Positions 52,034-61,390 are shown, counted from the first letter of the stretch. The stretch: DNA of 64,000 nt from HXMU1420-2 sp034670145 (GCA_034670145.1 JAXMOA010000009.1:1-64000); one strand, 5' to 3'. Notes: generated from the letters alone by a model not told the origin. Program-made: numbers and translations.

Positions 52034-52507
52034 TCACAGGACGCTGCCGCGATAGGCGGCTGCGGTCTGCCCGGCCACATCCGGCCATTGGGTCAGCACC
52101 TGCGCTGACAGGCGCAGCGACAGGCGCGCGGAAATCGAAAGCGTCTCGGCATTGGCGATACTGTCGACAAACAGGCCGCGCGCGCCAAACATCCGGCCCA
52201 GGAAAATCGCCAACACCCCACCAGCCGCACCAGTGGTGACGATGTAATCAGGGCGCAAACGCACCAGCAAAACCAGCAGGATCAGCGCCGCGCGCAACAG
52301 GCGCAGCGGCTGGTCCTTGTTGGCATCCGGAAACCAATGGCACGGGGTCGGCGCAACCTGCGGTGCAACGCCCCGGTCACAACAGGCGAAATGCACATCC
52401 GCCTGCGCAAAGGCAGGCCGCAGACGCATCAGCTGCACCCAATGCCCGCCCCCCGACGCAAGGGCCAGAACACGTGGCGAACGCTGTGAAGTACGAGATT
52501 TTGCCAT
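52034..52507 (-). CDS. glycosyltransferase, PssD/Alg14-like membrane subunit
   Basis: The 157-residue protein has the Alg14 signatures RVLALASGGGHWVQLMRL (about residues 12-29), a hydrophobic membrane-binding segment (about 68-85, LLRAALILLVLLVRLRPDYIV) and TTGAAGGVLAIFLGRMFGARGLFVDS. It recruits the PssE-like subunit to the membrane. This is the first gene of the second exopolysaccharide operon, preceded by a 209-bp gap. The start at 52507 has AGGAG about 8 bases upstream. Confidence 0.87.
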   Translation of the reverse strand: MAKSRTSQRSPRVLALASGGGHWVQLMRLRPAFAQADVHFACCDRGVAPQVAPTPCHWFPDANKDQPLRLLRAALILLVLLVRLRPDYIVTTGAAGGVLAIFLGRMFGARGLFVDSIANAETLSISARLSLRLSAQVLTQWPDVAGQTAAAYRGSVL

Positions 52508-52716
52508 TGGGCCCGCTCCTGGGATCACTTACCCAACAGGCTTAGCTCAATGCGATCTTCGCGCGGGGGCGGGAAAGGTACAGCCAACGCCCCGAAAGCG
52601 CAGGCGCGCTATACTTTCGAGACAGTTCCGCGCCAAGCGTACAGGCCAAAGCAACACGCACGACCACACCCCAGGGCCTCCAGGGACAGGGATGCACCGC
52701 AACAATGCCGCCGTCA

Positions 52717-53919
52717 TCAGGCCGCGACCAACTCTCCGTACAGCCGGGTCAGCCCATCGGCCTTGGCACCCCATTGCCCTTCCCGGGCCACCTTGGCACG
52801 CGCCCCTGCCCCCAGCCGGGCGCGCAATTCGGGGTCCTCGGCCAATTGCCGGATCGCACCGGCAATGCTCTTGGGATAGGTCAGCGGATCGCTCACCGGC
52901 AGCCGCAACCCGCAGGCCGCGTCAATGATCCAATCCGGCCCGCCCCGCGCCGCCGTAATCACCGGCAAACCCCAGCGCATCGCCTCATACAACACCCCAC
53001 CCGCAGGTTCGCGGAACGACGGAAAACAAAACGCATCATGGCTGGCGTATAGCGCCTCAACCTCGTCACGCGGAATACGCCCCAAAAAGGTCACACGATC
53101 CGCAACCCCCAGGCGCTGCGCCTCGGCCTTGCAGAGCGCGATTTCTTCACCATCCCCGGCACTGGTCAGCGTGACATCGGCCATATCATCCAGATGCGCC
53201 AGCGCACGCACCGCATCGCGCAGCCCCTTGGTGCGCACGCCCCGCCCGACATGCAACAGTTTGAGCGCACCCGGCACCCGATTGCGCACCACAGGCGGGG
53301 CCAGCGCATCAATGCCCAGCTCCAGCACCGGTTCAAACCGGCGCAGCGGCATATCTCCCAGCACCTGGCGCACATAGGGCGCGACTCCCAGCACCGCCGC
53401 CGCCCCGGTATAAGAGGCCCGCAACCCCCGGTCATGGCGAAAACGCCAGGAATCCATCGCCCGCAGCCGGGTATAGATCGGCGCGCTGCCGGCCTCCTCG
53501 CGAAAGGCCGCAGGCGTGTCCAGCGCCCCCCCCAAGGGCCCGATCACATAGGGGATATCAAAATGGCGCAGCGGCGTCTGATACCGCGCCGCCTGCGGCA
53601 TCAGCTGATGCGTCAGGTCAAACCGACGCCCGGCCGCCTGCGCATCCGTCAACCAGCGTCGCACATGGCGCGCAAAGACCGGCCAGGCCGGCTTGGCCAT
53701 TGCATTCAGCCGCTCATGCATCCGCGCAACTGCCGGTTCGGGCCAGGTCACAACCTCCGCATTTGGCAATTGCTCGGCCAGCGGCACCCGCCCCGGGCGC
53801 TCAAAGGACAACACCGTCACCTGCACCCGCTCGGCCATGGCCTCGGCCCATTTGAAGGCGACATAGGCCTCGCCCACATCGGTGCCATCCACATTCGGTG
53901 CAATCAGAACAACCCGCAT
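52717..53919 (-). CDS. glycosyltransferase family 4
   Basis: The 400-residue GT-B enzyme starts MRVVLIAPNVDG with a Rossmann half. It has the C-terminal donor-binding domain from about residue 215 to the end: LLHVGRGVRTKGLRDAVRAL, TFLGRIPRDEVEALYASHDAFCFPSFREPAGGVLYEAMRWGLPVI. The last stretch is the EX7E-type motif of GT4. Donor and acceptor are unknown. It is the last gene of the operon that begins with the pyruvyl transferase and starts 2 bases after the preceding stop. Confidence 0.9.
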   Translation of the reverse strand: MRVVLIAPNVDGTDVGEAYVAFKWAEAMAERVQVTVLSFERPGRVPLAEQLPNAEVVTWPEPAVARMHERLNAMAKPAWPVFARHVRRWLTDAQAAGRRFDLTHQLMPQAARYQTPLRHFDIPYVIGPLGGALDTPAAFREEAGSAPIYTRLRAMDSWRFRHDRGLRASYTGAAAVLGVAPYVRQVLGDMPLRRFEPVLELGIDALAPPVVRNRVPGALKLLHVGRGVRTKGLRDAVRALAHLDDMADVTLTSAGDGEEIALCKAEAQRLGVADRVTFLGRIPRDEVEALYASHDAFCFPSFREPAGGVLYEAMRWGLPVITAARGGPDWIIDAACGLRLPVSDPLTYPKSIAGAIRQLAEDPELRARLGAGARAKVAREGQWGAKADGLTRLYGELVAA

Positions 53920-53921
53920 GA

Positions 53922-54848
53922 TCACCCCCTCTGCGGCCAGGCCTGGCCCATGTCCAGGCTGACCTTTCTGAAATGCGAGGCCCGCGCGCTGGCCTTGTCC
54001 CCGCCAAACGGGCTGATCACGGACCAGGCCAGCGCGCGCGAGCCATTGAAGGCCGCCAGCAGCGCCCAGCACGCCACGCCCCCCGCATGCCCATAGTGTT
54101 TCGCATGCAGCCGCACCGTGCCCTGCGTCAGCAGCACATCCTTGCGATGGTTCAACTGCCGCACCGAGCCGCCGCCGAAATGCACAATCTCACCCACTGG
54201 CGCCATCCACAGCTGCCACCCCGCCTGCGCAAAACGGCTGCACCAATCGGTCTCTTCTCCGTAAAAGAAAAACGCCTCATCCAGCAGGCCCACCTGCTCC
54301 ATCGCGCTGCGACGCACCATCATGTAACACCCCGAAACCACATCAACCGCGCGCGCATTGCGCCGGTCCCAGCGCTCCATCCGATACCGGTCAAAAAAGC
54401 GCCCCGGCAGACGCGACAATCCCGTGGCCTGCAAGGTCAGGTTCAACAGAGTCGGAAAACGCGACCCGGTGATTTGCAGGCTATGGTCACGGTTCAGCAC
54501 GCGGCATCCCATCACCCCCACCTCTGGATGCGCATCCAGCCAGTCGACCGACCGCCCCAAAACATCCCCCAACACCAATGTATCCGAATTCAGCAGCAGC
54601 ACATGCCGCCCCTCGGCCTGGGCCAGCGCCTGATTATTGGCCGCCGCAAAACCACGGTTCTCGCTGTTGCAGATCAACCGAACCTCGGGAAACTCTGCCT
54701 TGACCATCTCGACCGAGTCATCCTGCGACGCATTATCAACCACCCAGACCTCCATATCCAGCAGGCCGGCTCTGTCGAACACGGTTTGCAGACAATCGCG
54801 CAGCATGTCGCGGGTGTTCCAGTTCACGATGACAACAGAAAGATCCAT
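53922..54848 (-). CDS. glycosyltransferase family 2 (rhamnosyltransferase-like)
   Basis: The 308-residue GT2 enzyme has LSVVIVNWNTRDMLRDCL at residues 3-20, NSENRGFAAANNQAL (about 61-75), the LLNSDT metal motif (about 85-90), and FFYGEETDWCSRFAQAGW (about 195-212) with the catalytic acid. This set matches the WbbL-type rhamnosyltransferase branch. The actual sugar is inferred only. It starts at 54848, with AAGGAA 7 bases upstream, 14 bases after the polymerase gene. Confidence 0.9.
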   Translation of the reverse strand: MDLSVVIVNWNTRDMLRDCLQTVFDRAGLLDMEVWVVDNASQDDSVEMVKAEFPEVRLICNSENRGFAAANNQALAQAEGRHVLLLNSDTLVLGDVLGRSVDWLDAHPEVGVMGCRVLNRDHSLQITGSRFPTLLNLTLQATGLSRLPGRFFDRYRMERWDRRNARAVDVVSGCYMMVRRSAMEQVGLLDEAFFFYGEETDWCSRFAQAGWQLWMAPVGEIVHFGGGSVRQLNHRKDVLLTQGTVRLHAKHYGHAGGVACWALLAAFNGSRALAWSVISPFGGDKASARASHFRKVSLDMGQAWPQRG

Positions 54849-54862
54849 GACAATTCCTTTGA

Positions 54863-56305
54863 TCAAAACAGAGTGCGCGCGCGACGCGGCGCCGCTGCAA
54901 GAAGAGGTGGGGTAACAGGTTGACGACTGGCAGGGCTACAACTGGCAGGCTTACGATTGGCCGACTTACGATCGGCAGGGCTGCGACTGGCCGGGTCCGC
55001 CTCCGGCTTGACCGAGCGATCCGACAGCCATGCCCCCGAGCCCAGCAAGAACATGAACAGGACAAACAAAGCATTCCACAAATGCACCGTAGCCGCTGCG
55101 ACCGAAATCGCGAATAGGGTAAACGCCCAGGCATGGCGGCAATTCTTCCAGCTTTGCGGGATCGCATTGCGCTGGCCCGAGGCAATAACCAGCCCCAGCA
55201 TCGCCGCCACCAGGAACACCAGCGCCGGCACACCATAGCGCACCGTGATCAGCAGCCAGAAGTTGTCCATACTATCCGACATCCAAGGCGCGCGGATCCA
55301 GTCGCCCAAACCAATGCCCAGCAGCGGGTTGCGGGCGACCTCGGCGGTGCCATAGGTCCAGATCAGGATGCGGTTATAGGCGGATGTGGCGGAAAAGGTG
55401 AAATAGGTGATGAACACGTGAAACGGCGTGCGCGTCGACATCACATCAATCCACAAATAGACCGAGGCAAAGATGCCAAACATCACGGTCCAGCGATGGT
55501 GAAACCCGGTCAGCGCACGCTCCCAGGCGGCGGTAAACATTTGCAGCAACAGCACCAGATAGGGCCCGCCAGAGGCTGACAGGAAGGTGGCCACAACCAC
55601 CCCGCCCACCTGCGCCATGCCCCGCCCATTCAACACCCGCGCACCCGCCACCACGAAATAGGCCAGCGAAAACGCCGCCGCCGAAAAGACTCCATAAAGG
55701 ATCGGATGGTCAAACGGACCAAAGGCGCGCTCCAGCCCCATGCGTTTGTCGATGTAATGCGCCCGCGGCCCGCCCAGGAATTGCGCTGCCGTGTCATGCA
55801 GGATGTGCCATTCGGTCAGCGCCTCGGGAATGGTAAAGATCAGCATTCCAACCACCACACCCACATAGGCCTTTGCAAACGCGGTGAAATCCTGCGCCGA
55901 GCGGATGTAAAGCCGCCCGACCAGATAGGCTCCGACCGCCTCGACAATGTAGATGCCGCCAGATTCGATGCCCTGCGCCAGCCCGCCCCAGTTGATCAGC
56001 GCCACCAGCGCCCACAGCCCATGCGCAATGACCAGCAGATCAACAATCCGCACCCTGCCACAACGCCCGGACACCAGGGTCAGCATCATCGGGATGAACA
56101 TCACCAACAACACAACCCGATACCCCGACAACCGCAAACCACCAGCCGAAACACCAAAGGCCGTGGGCAGAACCATGCCCAGGAACAACAGGAAAACCAC
56201 CACCGGCACCCCCATGACACGCGCACCGGATCGGCGCTTGGCAGGTGCCTCGCGCCGGGGTCCGGCCACGCGGCCCGGGCCGCCATATGTGGTGGTCGCC
56301 ATCAT
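54863..56305 (-). CDS. O-antigen polymerase/ligase-like membrane protein (Wzy type)
   Basis: The 480-residue inner-membrane protein has about eleven hydrophobic segments and a large periplasmic loop with RIQVF-like ARNPLLGIGLGDW (about residues 300-312), the Wzy_C / O-antigen ligase pattern. It would join repeat units on the outer face of the inner membrane. The last 50 residues are hydrophilic and made of a short repeat (SPADRKSANRKPAS), encoded by a 15-bp tandem repeat. The start is at ATG 56305 or 56302, overlapping the previous stop codon. Confidence 0.83.
   Translation of the reverse strand: MMATTTYGGPGRVAGPRREAPAKRRSGARVMGVPVVVFLLFLGMVLPTAFGVSAGGLRLSGYRVVLLVMFIPMMLTLVSGRCGRVRIVDLLVIAHGLWALVALINWGGLAQGIESGGIYIVEAVGAYLVGRLYIRSAQDFTAFAKAYVGVVVGMLIFTIPEALTEWHILHDTAAQFLGGPRAHYIDKRMGLERAFGPFDHPILYGVFSAAAFSLAYFVVAGARVLNGRGMAQVGGVVVATFLSASGGPYLVLLLQMFTAAWERALTGFHHRWTVMFGIFASVYLWIDVMSTRTPFHVFITYFTFSATSAYNRILIWTYGTAEVARNPLLGIGLGDWIRAPWMSDSMDNFWLLITVRYGVPALVFLVAAMLGLVIASGQRNAIPQSWKNCRHAWAFTLFAISVAAATVHLWNALFVLFMFLLGSGAWLSDRSVKPEADPASRSPADRKSANRKPASCSPASRQPVTPPLLAAAPRRARTLF
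54925..54995 (-). repeat. 15-bp in-frame tandem repeat in the polymerase gene
   Basis: Four imperfect copies of a GACTGGCAGGGCTAC-like unit (54925-54984) and a partial fifth encode 5-residue units rich in Ser, Arg, Lys and Pro in the cytosolic tail of the polymerase. Confidence 0.85.
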
Positions 56306-57582
56306 TCCCCGGACACAGGCCGCAGAACAACCGGCCGATACAGACGGTTGCGCCAGATCCGCTTGAGCGTGCCAAAGATCGACTGCGCCTTGGCCCGCAT
56401 CGGCAGACGCGCCCGCCATACACCCAGATCCGAGGCCGCCCCGGACTGCGGCACAGGCATCCCCGCCATCCGCATCGCCGCCCGCCGCCCCCAGGCCGCC
56501 GCATTGGTGGCCAGCAGGTTGGGCTGTGCCGCGCCGATTACATCGCGCGCACGCGGCTCGGCCATCAGAACTCCGGCAGCAATCGCCGCCTCAACCAGCG
56601 CCCGGCCGCGCGCCGTGCGGGCCACGATCAGCGACCGGCCCTGTTCCGCCTCACCCTTGGGCGGCGCATGCCATGGATCACCGACCGAGATATCGGCCAG
56701 CGCGCCCGTGTGGTCGTCACAAATCCGGCAACGCCAACGCCGCTCGGCCTGCAAAATCCGCCCCCAGCCTTCGCTGTACGGGATCGCATCGCTGACCTGC
56801 TCGCTGCCATCCGGCGCGATCCAGCGCGCCTGCATCAGGCCCGGCCAGCCCTCGCCCCGATACCGCAGATCACTCAGCTGCGCGCCCTTGGGCACCCCCA
56901 GATGATCCAGCAAACGCTCTGTCGCGTTCAGGTTCGGTGCACCCGCGCAGAAAATGGCGATGGTCAGGCCGATCCTGGCATCCAGATCCGCATCCACCTG
57001 ACGCGCCTTGCTCAGGCTCGCGACATCACAGGGTTTGCCAATGAACGCCGCCGGCTCTGACGCGGCCTTGATCTGTGGCAGAATTTCCAGCGGGCTGGCC
57101 TGCGCATAACGCGACCCGGCCCCTTGCAACAAACCATCCCGATCCTGGCTGAGCGTGGGTTCGTTGAAACGTGGATCCGCAGGCTTGGCGCGGATATGGG
57201 CCACATGCCCGACCATCTCCATTTGCAACGCAAAAGCCGCCAACGCCGTCACCGCCCCGCCGGAAGAGCCGCGAAACCGGATCTCCGGGTCTGCCGCATA
57301 GCCTTCCCAACACGCCAGCACCGGGCCCCAGTCGGCCTCCACCTGATCCGTCGCCGCGACCTCCCCGGCCTCGACCTCCCCGGCCTCGACCCCAACCCCG
57401 GCACAGACCTGCATCGCCGCGCGATCCGCAGCGCCACCCGGTTCCTGCGCAACGGGGCGACGCCCCTCGATTGCGTCGTCGATCATCTTGATGGCCGTCG
57501 GAAAGGCCCCCGCACAAGCACCGCAACCGGTGCACAAATTGCAGGCAACCACGTCAGAGATTGTGTTGATGGACTGTGTCAT
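56302..57582 (-). CDS. FrhB/F420-dehydrogenase beta-subunit family iron-sulfur protein
   Basis: The 426-residue protein has a CNLCTGCGAC cluster motif near the N-terminus (about residues 15-24), a FRGSSGGAVTALAAFAL segment (about 103-119) and the C-terminal domain of the coenzyme F420 hydrogenase/dehydrogenase beta family (IGKPCDVASL, CRICDDHTGALADISVGDPW, with further Cys residues). Members bind FAD and Fe-S clusters. Homologues often sit in polysaccharide clusters next to pyruvyl transferases, with no known reaction. A 15-bp repeat adds an EAGEV-rich insert at about residues 65-75. It overlaps both neighbours by four bases, so it belongs to the operon. Confidence 0.85.
   Translation of the reverse strand: MTQSINTISDVVACNLCTGCGACAGAFPTAIKMIDDAIEGRRPVAQEPGGAADRAAMQVCAGVGVEAGEVEAGEVAATDQVEADWGPVLACWEGYAADPEIRFRGSSGGAVTALAAFALQMEMVGHVAHIRAKPADPRFNEPTLSQDRDGLLQGAGSRYAQASPLEILPQIKAASEPAAFIGKPCDVASLSKARQVDADLDARIGLTIAIFCAGAPNLNATERLLDHLGVPKGAQLSDLRYRGEGWPGLMQARWIAPDGSEQVSDAIPYSEGWGRILQAERRWRCRICDDHTGALADISVGDPWHAPPKGEAEQGRSLIVARTARGRALVEAAIAAGVLMAEPRARDVIGAAQPNLLATNAAAWGRRAAMRMAGMPVPQSGAASDLGVWRARLPMRAKAQSIFGTLKRIWRNRLYRPVVLRPVSGE
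57361..57390 (-). repeat. 15-bp in-frame tandem repeat in the FrhB-like gene
   Basis: Two identical copies of CTCCCCGGCCTCGAC (57361-57375, 57376-57390) encode the VEAGE unit twice in the linker after the first cluster motif. Confidence 0.85.
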
Positions 57583-58880
57583 GCCGGAACCTCGGATGCT
57601 GAACGTACAGGGGATGAAAAAGAGGATGTCGTGGTCGTGTCGGTACCGCTATCGGTCCGCTCACCGCTGTGGCGCGCCAGCAGACGCGCCCGGATCAGCG
57701 CCGCCGCTTCGCCCAGGGCAGAGGTCGCGGCAAAGGCGGCCAGCGGCAAACCGACAAGCGCCACCAACAGCCCCGGCAACAGACCCAAGGCACGCCAGCT
57801 GTTGGCGCGGGCCGGATCGCCCGTACGCGCCGTCGCAATGGCCAGAACCGAATATGGCGTCCGCCAGATCCGCAGCCCCGCCGCCACCCCAAAGGCCGCA
57901 GCCAGGGCCATCTCCGGGCGCAGCGCCGCACCATAGACGATCTGGATCGCAAATGGCGCCGCCGCGCCAAAGGCCAGCGCAAAACCCACGCCAACCCAGG
58001 CCGACTGCCGCACCATCCGCGCAAAGCTCTGCTGCACCCGATCACGGGCCGCTGCCGCACGCAGGGCTGGCAACATCACCGACATCGCTCCGCGCCCCAT
58101 GATCAGCGCCGGCAAAAACGCCACCTGGGCAACAATCCCGTATAGCGCCAGATCCGCCCAATCCCACCAGCGCGCCACGATCAGACGATCGCCCTGCAGG
58201 GTCAAAAACATCAGCCCGGCATTCAACGCCAAAGGCGCGCCAAACTGCCAGATACGGGCCAGCCCCGCCGCGTCAAACCGCAGCTGCCAGGGCCGGCGCG
58301 CGACACCATGCGACAGCACAACCTGCGCCACCGCCTGCGCCACCAACGCCACCACCAGAACCCGATGATCCAACAGACCCAGGCTCAGTGCGCCAACAAG
58401 CGCGGCAATCATCACCACCGAAGCGCCCAGTTCAACAATGGCCAGCGGGCGATAATCAAACCGACGCTCAGCCCGGCGATAATCCAGATGCAGCAAACCC
58501 CGTGTCAGCGGAACCAGCGCCAGCGCGGCATAGACCCACAGGCCCGGCCCATCCGCAAATCCCAGAACCGACCCCGCAGCCAGAAGCGGCGCAAGCGCCA
58601 GAAGCAAAACGGCCAGCAGCAGCCCGCGCAAAACCAGCGCCCCATGCAACTGAGCCTGCAACCTCCGCGTTGCCCCTCCGGGCGCCTGCACCAGCAAACG
58701 CTCCAATCCCAGATCGCTGAGCATTTCAACCAGCCGCAGAACCAGGGCCAGCAACATGGTCTTGCCCAACTCCTCGGGCCCGATAACGCGCGCCAGCAGG
58801 ACGGACCGCGCCAGTGCCAGGATCTCGACACTCAGCGGGACCGACCAGGCCAACAGCTTCTGGCGCGCAGCAGCGGTCAT
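57579..58880 (-). CDS. oligosaccharide flippase (Wzx-like, MATE/polysaccharide synthase family)
   Basis: The 433-residue inner-membrane protein has about twelve hydrophobic segments. It shows the family N-terminus WSVPLSVEILALARSVLLARVIGPEELGKTMLLALVLRL (residues 12-50) and the GAPLALNAGLMFLTLQGDRLIVARWWDWADLALYGI centre. It would flip the lipid-linked repeat unit to the periplasmic face. The C-terminal 25 residues are Ser/Thr-rich and polar. It overlaps the pyruvyl transferase gene (ATGA) and the FrhB-like gene by four bases each. Confidence 0.87.
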   Translation of the reverse strand: MTAAARQKLLAWSVPLSVEILALARSVLLARVIGPEELGKTMLLALVLRLVEMLSDLGLERLLVQAPGGATRRLQAQLHGALVLRGLLLAVLLLALAPLLAAGSVLGFADGPGLWVYAALALVPLTRGLLHLDYRRAERRFDYRPLAIVELGASVVMIAALVGALSLGLLDHRVLVVALVAQAVAQVVLSHGVARRPWQLRFDAAGLARIWQFGAPLALNAGLMFLTLQGDRLIVARWWDWADLALYGIVAQVAFLPALIMGRGAMSVMLPALRAAAARDRVQQSFARMVRQSAWVGVGFALAFGAAAPFAIQIVYGAALRPEMALAAAFGVAAGLRIWRTPYSVLAIATARTGDPARANSWRALGLLPGLLVALVGLPLAAFAATSALGEAAALIRARLLARHSGERTDSGTDTTTTSSFSSPVRSASEVPA

Positions 58881-60124
58881 TTCGGCAAACCGGCCAGCGT
58901 GGCGGCAATGGCATCCATCTGCGCCGCGCCGCGCGCCCGGACGTCCGGCACCAAAGCGCCCAGTTGCGCCCGCATCGCGTCCCGCTCGGCCAGCGAGGCC
59001 CGCGTCCTGGCGATCAGCTCCGCCAAGCTCAGCTGACGCAAATCCGCAACCTGCGCGGCAATCCCACATTCGGCAAAAACGCCAGCCGCCTTGTCCGAAT
59101 ACCCCAGACCCAAGGTCGGCACCTCAGAAGAGAACCCCGCAATGGTCGCGTGCATCCGGGCTCCGGCAAACCAGTCCAGACGCGAAATCACCCATTTCAA
59201 CTCGCTCGCGTCCAGCGTCTGGGGCAGCACCGCAACACGCTCCCCGTAGATATCCCTGAGCCGCGCCTGTAATCCGACAGCAGCGTTATGGTCGCTTTCC
59301 GGGTCACCATCAGGCCGACGCACATGCGGCACCAGCAGCAAGCGCAGGTTCGGATCCGAATCCAGCACCGTGCGCGCGATGGCGACCAGCTGATCCTGAT
59401 GCGAAGATTTCAGGCCGAACTGATGCATCGCCGCCTCTGCCTGTTGCCAGAGCAAACCACTGGTGTTCAACCCGGCCACGGCAAAGCCGCGATCCGCGCT
59501 GAGCCAGGATTGCAGCGTCGCGTCCAGACCCAGTGGCGCCCGTTTTGGCAGCAAAACGGCCATATCGGGACCACGCTGGTGGCGGCGGGGGTCAAACCCG
59601 GCTCCCAGAATATCCCTCAGCACCTGCTCGCTCTGGGCGTCACGCACCCAGACGCCAGTCGCCCGGCGCAGAATGTCCTGAGCCACCTTCCGGGTGCGCT
59701 CATCGTTGAATGGTCCCAAAGTTTGCGGCAGCAAGATCAACGGCACACCACAGCGCAGCGCCGTCCGCTTGGACAGGGTCATCGCGCCAAAACGTTTTGG
59801 TCCGTAAAGATCAGTGAAACTGTCGCCCCCAGACACATCCAGAATGGCCCGGCTCTTGGCGATGACACGCGCGGTCGGGCTAAAGCCCCCGCCCATGGGC
59901 GCCAGAACCGAAACGGTGCGCAGGCAATCCCCGCGCCAGATGCGGCGGGTATGCGACAGACCGATACGCGTACGCCCCTCGGCGTCCACACGCCGCCCGA
60001 TGCCGTGGTCGGCAATCGCGATGTCGCGGATCCCCCGCCGGGTCAACCCTTCGACCGCGGATTGGCACAGCGCACTCACGCCTTGATTGCCGGTATCTGG
60101 TGCGGCGCCAATAATCGGTGTCAT
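58877..60124 (-). CDS. polysaccharide pyruvyl transferase family protein
   Basis: The 415-residue protein has the PS_pyruv_trans domain: IIGAAPDTGNQGVSALCQSAVEGL at the N-terminus, LDVSGGDSFTDLYG (about residues 92-105), VPLILLPQTLGPF and the C-terminal WFAGARMHATIAGFSSEVPTLGLGYSDKAAGVF. It probably adds a pyruvate ketal from PEP to a sugar of the repeat, giving the polymer negative charge. It is the first gene of a six-gene operon read leftwards and is divergent from the export lipoprotein. The start at 60124 has AGGAC 6 bases upstream. Confidence 0.9.
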   Translation of the reverse strand: MTPIIGAAPDTGNQGVSALCQSAVEGLTRRGIRDIAIADHGIGRRVDAEGRTRIGLSHTRRIWRGDCLRTVSVLAPMGGGFSPTARVIAKSRAILDVSGGDSFTDLYGPKRFGAMTLSKRTALRCGVPLILLPQTLGPFNDERTRKVAQDILRRATGVWVRDAQSEQVLRDILGAGFDPRRHQRGPDMAVLLPKRAPLGLDATLQSWLSADRGFAVAGLNTSGLLWQQAEAAMHQFGLKSSHQDQLVAIARTVLDSDPNLRLLLVPHVRRPDGDPESDHNAAVGLQARLRDIYGERVAVLPQTLDASELKWVISRLDWFAGARMHATIAGFSSEVPTLGLGYSDKAAGVFAECGIAAQVADLRQLSLAELIARTRASLAERDAMRAQLGALVPDVRARGAAQMDAIAATLAGLPK

Positions 60125-60239
60125 GTGCTGTCCTAACGCTGTGATTGCTTGCCTTGGGCGATGCACGTGTTCTAGACGGGTCTGCAATTCGACGGGGCGG
60201 CACAAAAGCAGTTTGCCGACTCCAAAAGCATCGCTAATG

Positions 60240-60252
60240 TATACTTTAGTAT
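60240..60252. promoter_or_regulatory. palindrome in the divergent exopolysaccharide promoter region
   Basis: TATACTTTAGTAT contains ATAC-TTTA-GTAT, a short inverted repeat between the two divergent transcripts. TATACTTT also occurs at 52610-52617, upstream of the second exopolysaccharide operon. It may be a shared regulator site. Confidence 0.3.
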
Positions 60253-60304
60253 GGCGCCCCTGGCCGTGGCGTGGCCGAAGTTTAACTGAGACAATGGAAT
60301 GTTG

Positions 60305-61390
60305 ATGTCACGCCCCAGCACCTCATGGTTAAAGCGTCTCGCTGCCGGACAGATGTTGTTCGGGCTGTTGGCATCCTGTTCGGACGAACTCAGCCTGAAC
60401 AAGGACCGGTTCAACTTCAACGGCGTCGTCGAGCGCACAACCGTGACCGGCAAAACACCCGGGAAAGGCGGCGGACCCACCTGCGGTGGTGTGCGGGCCC
60501 CCTATGGCACCAAGGGCATGGGCCCACGGGCCAAGGGCGATCCGCAACGGGCCTATCGCGTCGGGCCTGGCGATGATTTGCGCTTCAACATCTTTGGCGA
60601 AGAGGGCATGGATGATTTCTCGGCGCGGGTGGATGCCGAGGGCTATGTCCAACTGCCGATCATCGAAACAGTGTATGTGACCGGCAAGACCACCCGAGAG
60701 ATTCAATCTGACCTGAAGGACGCCTACTCGGTCGAATTCAACGAGCCATGGGTCACGGTCGAACTGGCCAATGCAGAGAGTCATCCGATCTATTTCCTGG
60801 GCGAATTCCGCAAGCCTGGCGTGCAGTATCTGGAATTTGCCACGGAATTGATCGAATCACTCGCGCTGGCCAATGGTTTGGAGGAAGACGCCTATCTGCC
60901 GGGCGCCCGGCTGATCCGGAACAGCCACGTCTGCACGGTGAACCTGTCAGCGCTGTTGAAAGACGGGGATTTCACTCAGAATGTCTGGATGCAATCCGGC
61001 GATATCCTGTTTGCGCCGGCGAAAGAAGATATGCGTGTCTATGTATTGGGCGCGGTGGAAACGCCTCAGGCGATCGCATTCGGGCCGGATGGGCGCACCT
61101 TGTTGCAGGCTTTGTCGATTGCCGGCGGTCCGGACGAGGCCGCGGCCAAGCTGGGAGAGCTGCGCATCATCCGCTCCTTGTCGCCAACGACTGGCGAGTT
61201 GATGCTGGTGGATGTTGCGGCGGTGTTGCGCGGGGACGGACTGGATTTCCCGCTACAGCCGGGGGATGTGATTTATGTCTCGCGGGATGGTTTGGGCGAT
61301 TGGAATCAGGCGGTCTCGACGATTTTGCCCAGCCTTCAATTGATTGGCGGCATTCTGACCCCGATCGCATTGATCAATAGCATATTGTAA
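60305..61390 (+). CDS. polysaccharide export lipoprotein (Wza/ExoF-like)
   Basis: The 361-residue outer-membrane lipoprotein has a signal peptide with lipobox LLASC (about residues 20-24). The Poly_export domain (about 83-165) reads YRVGPGDDLRFNIFGEEGMDDFSARVDAEGYVQLPIIETVYVTGKT. It is followed by SLBB-type repeats with FLGEFRKPGVQY and VYVLGAVETPQAI, and a PLQPGDVIYVSRDGLGDW end. It would form the export channel for the polymer together with the Wzz-like protein. The start at 60305 has TGGA upstream. ATG 60299 is an alternative. It is transcribed alone, divergent from the main operon. Confidence 0.92.
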   Translation: MSRPSTSWLKRLAAGQMLFGLLASCSDELSLNKDRFNFNGVVERTTVTGKTPGKGGGPTCGGVRAPYGTKGMGPRAKGDPQRAYRVGPGDDLRFNIFGEEGMDDFSARVDAEGYVQLPIIETVYVTGKTTREIQSDLKDAYSVEFNEPWVTVELANAESHPIYFLGEFRKPGVQYLEFATELIESLALANGLEEDAYLPGARLIRNSHVCTVNLSALLKDGDFTQNVWMQSGDILFAPAKEDMRVYVLGAVETPQAIAFGPDGRTLLQALSIAGGPDEAAAKLGELRIIRSLSPTTGELMLVDVAAVLRGDGLDFPLQPGDVIYVSRDGLGDWNQAVSTILPSLQLIGGILTPIALINSIL

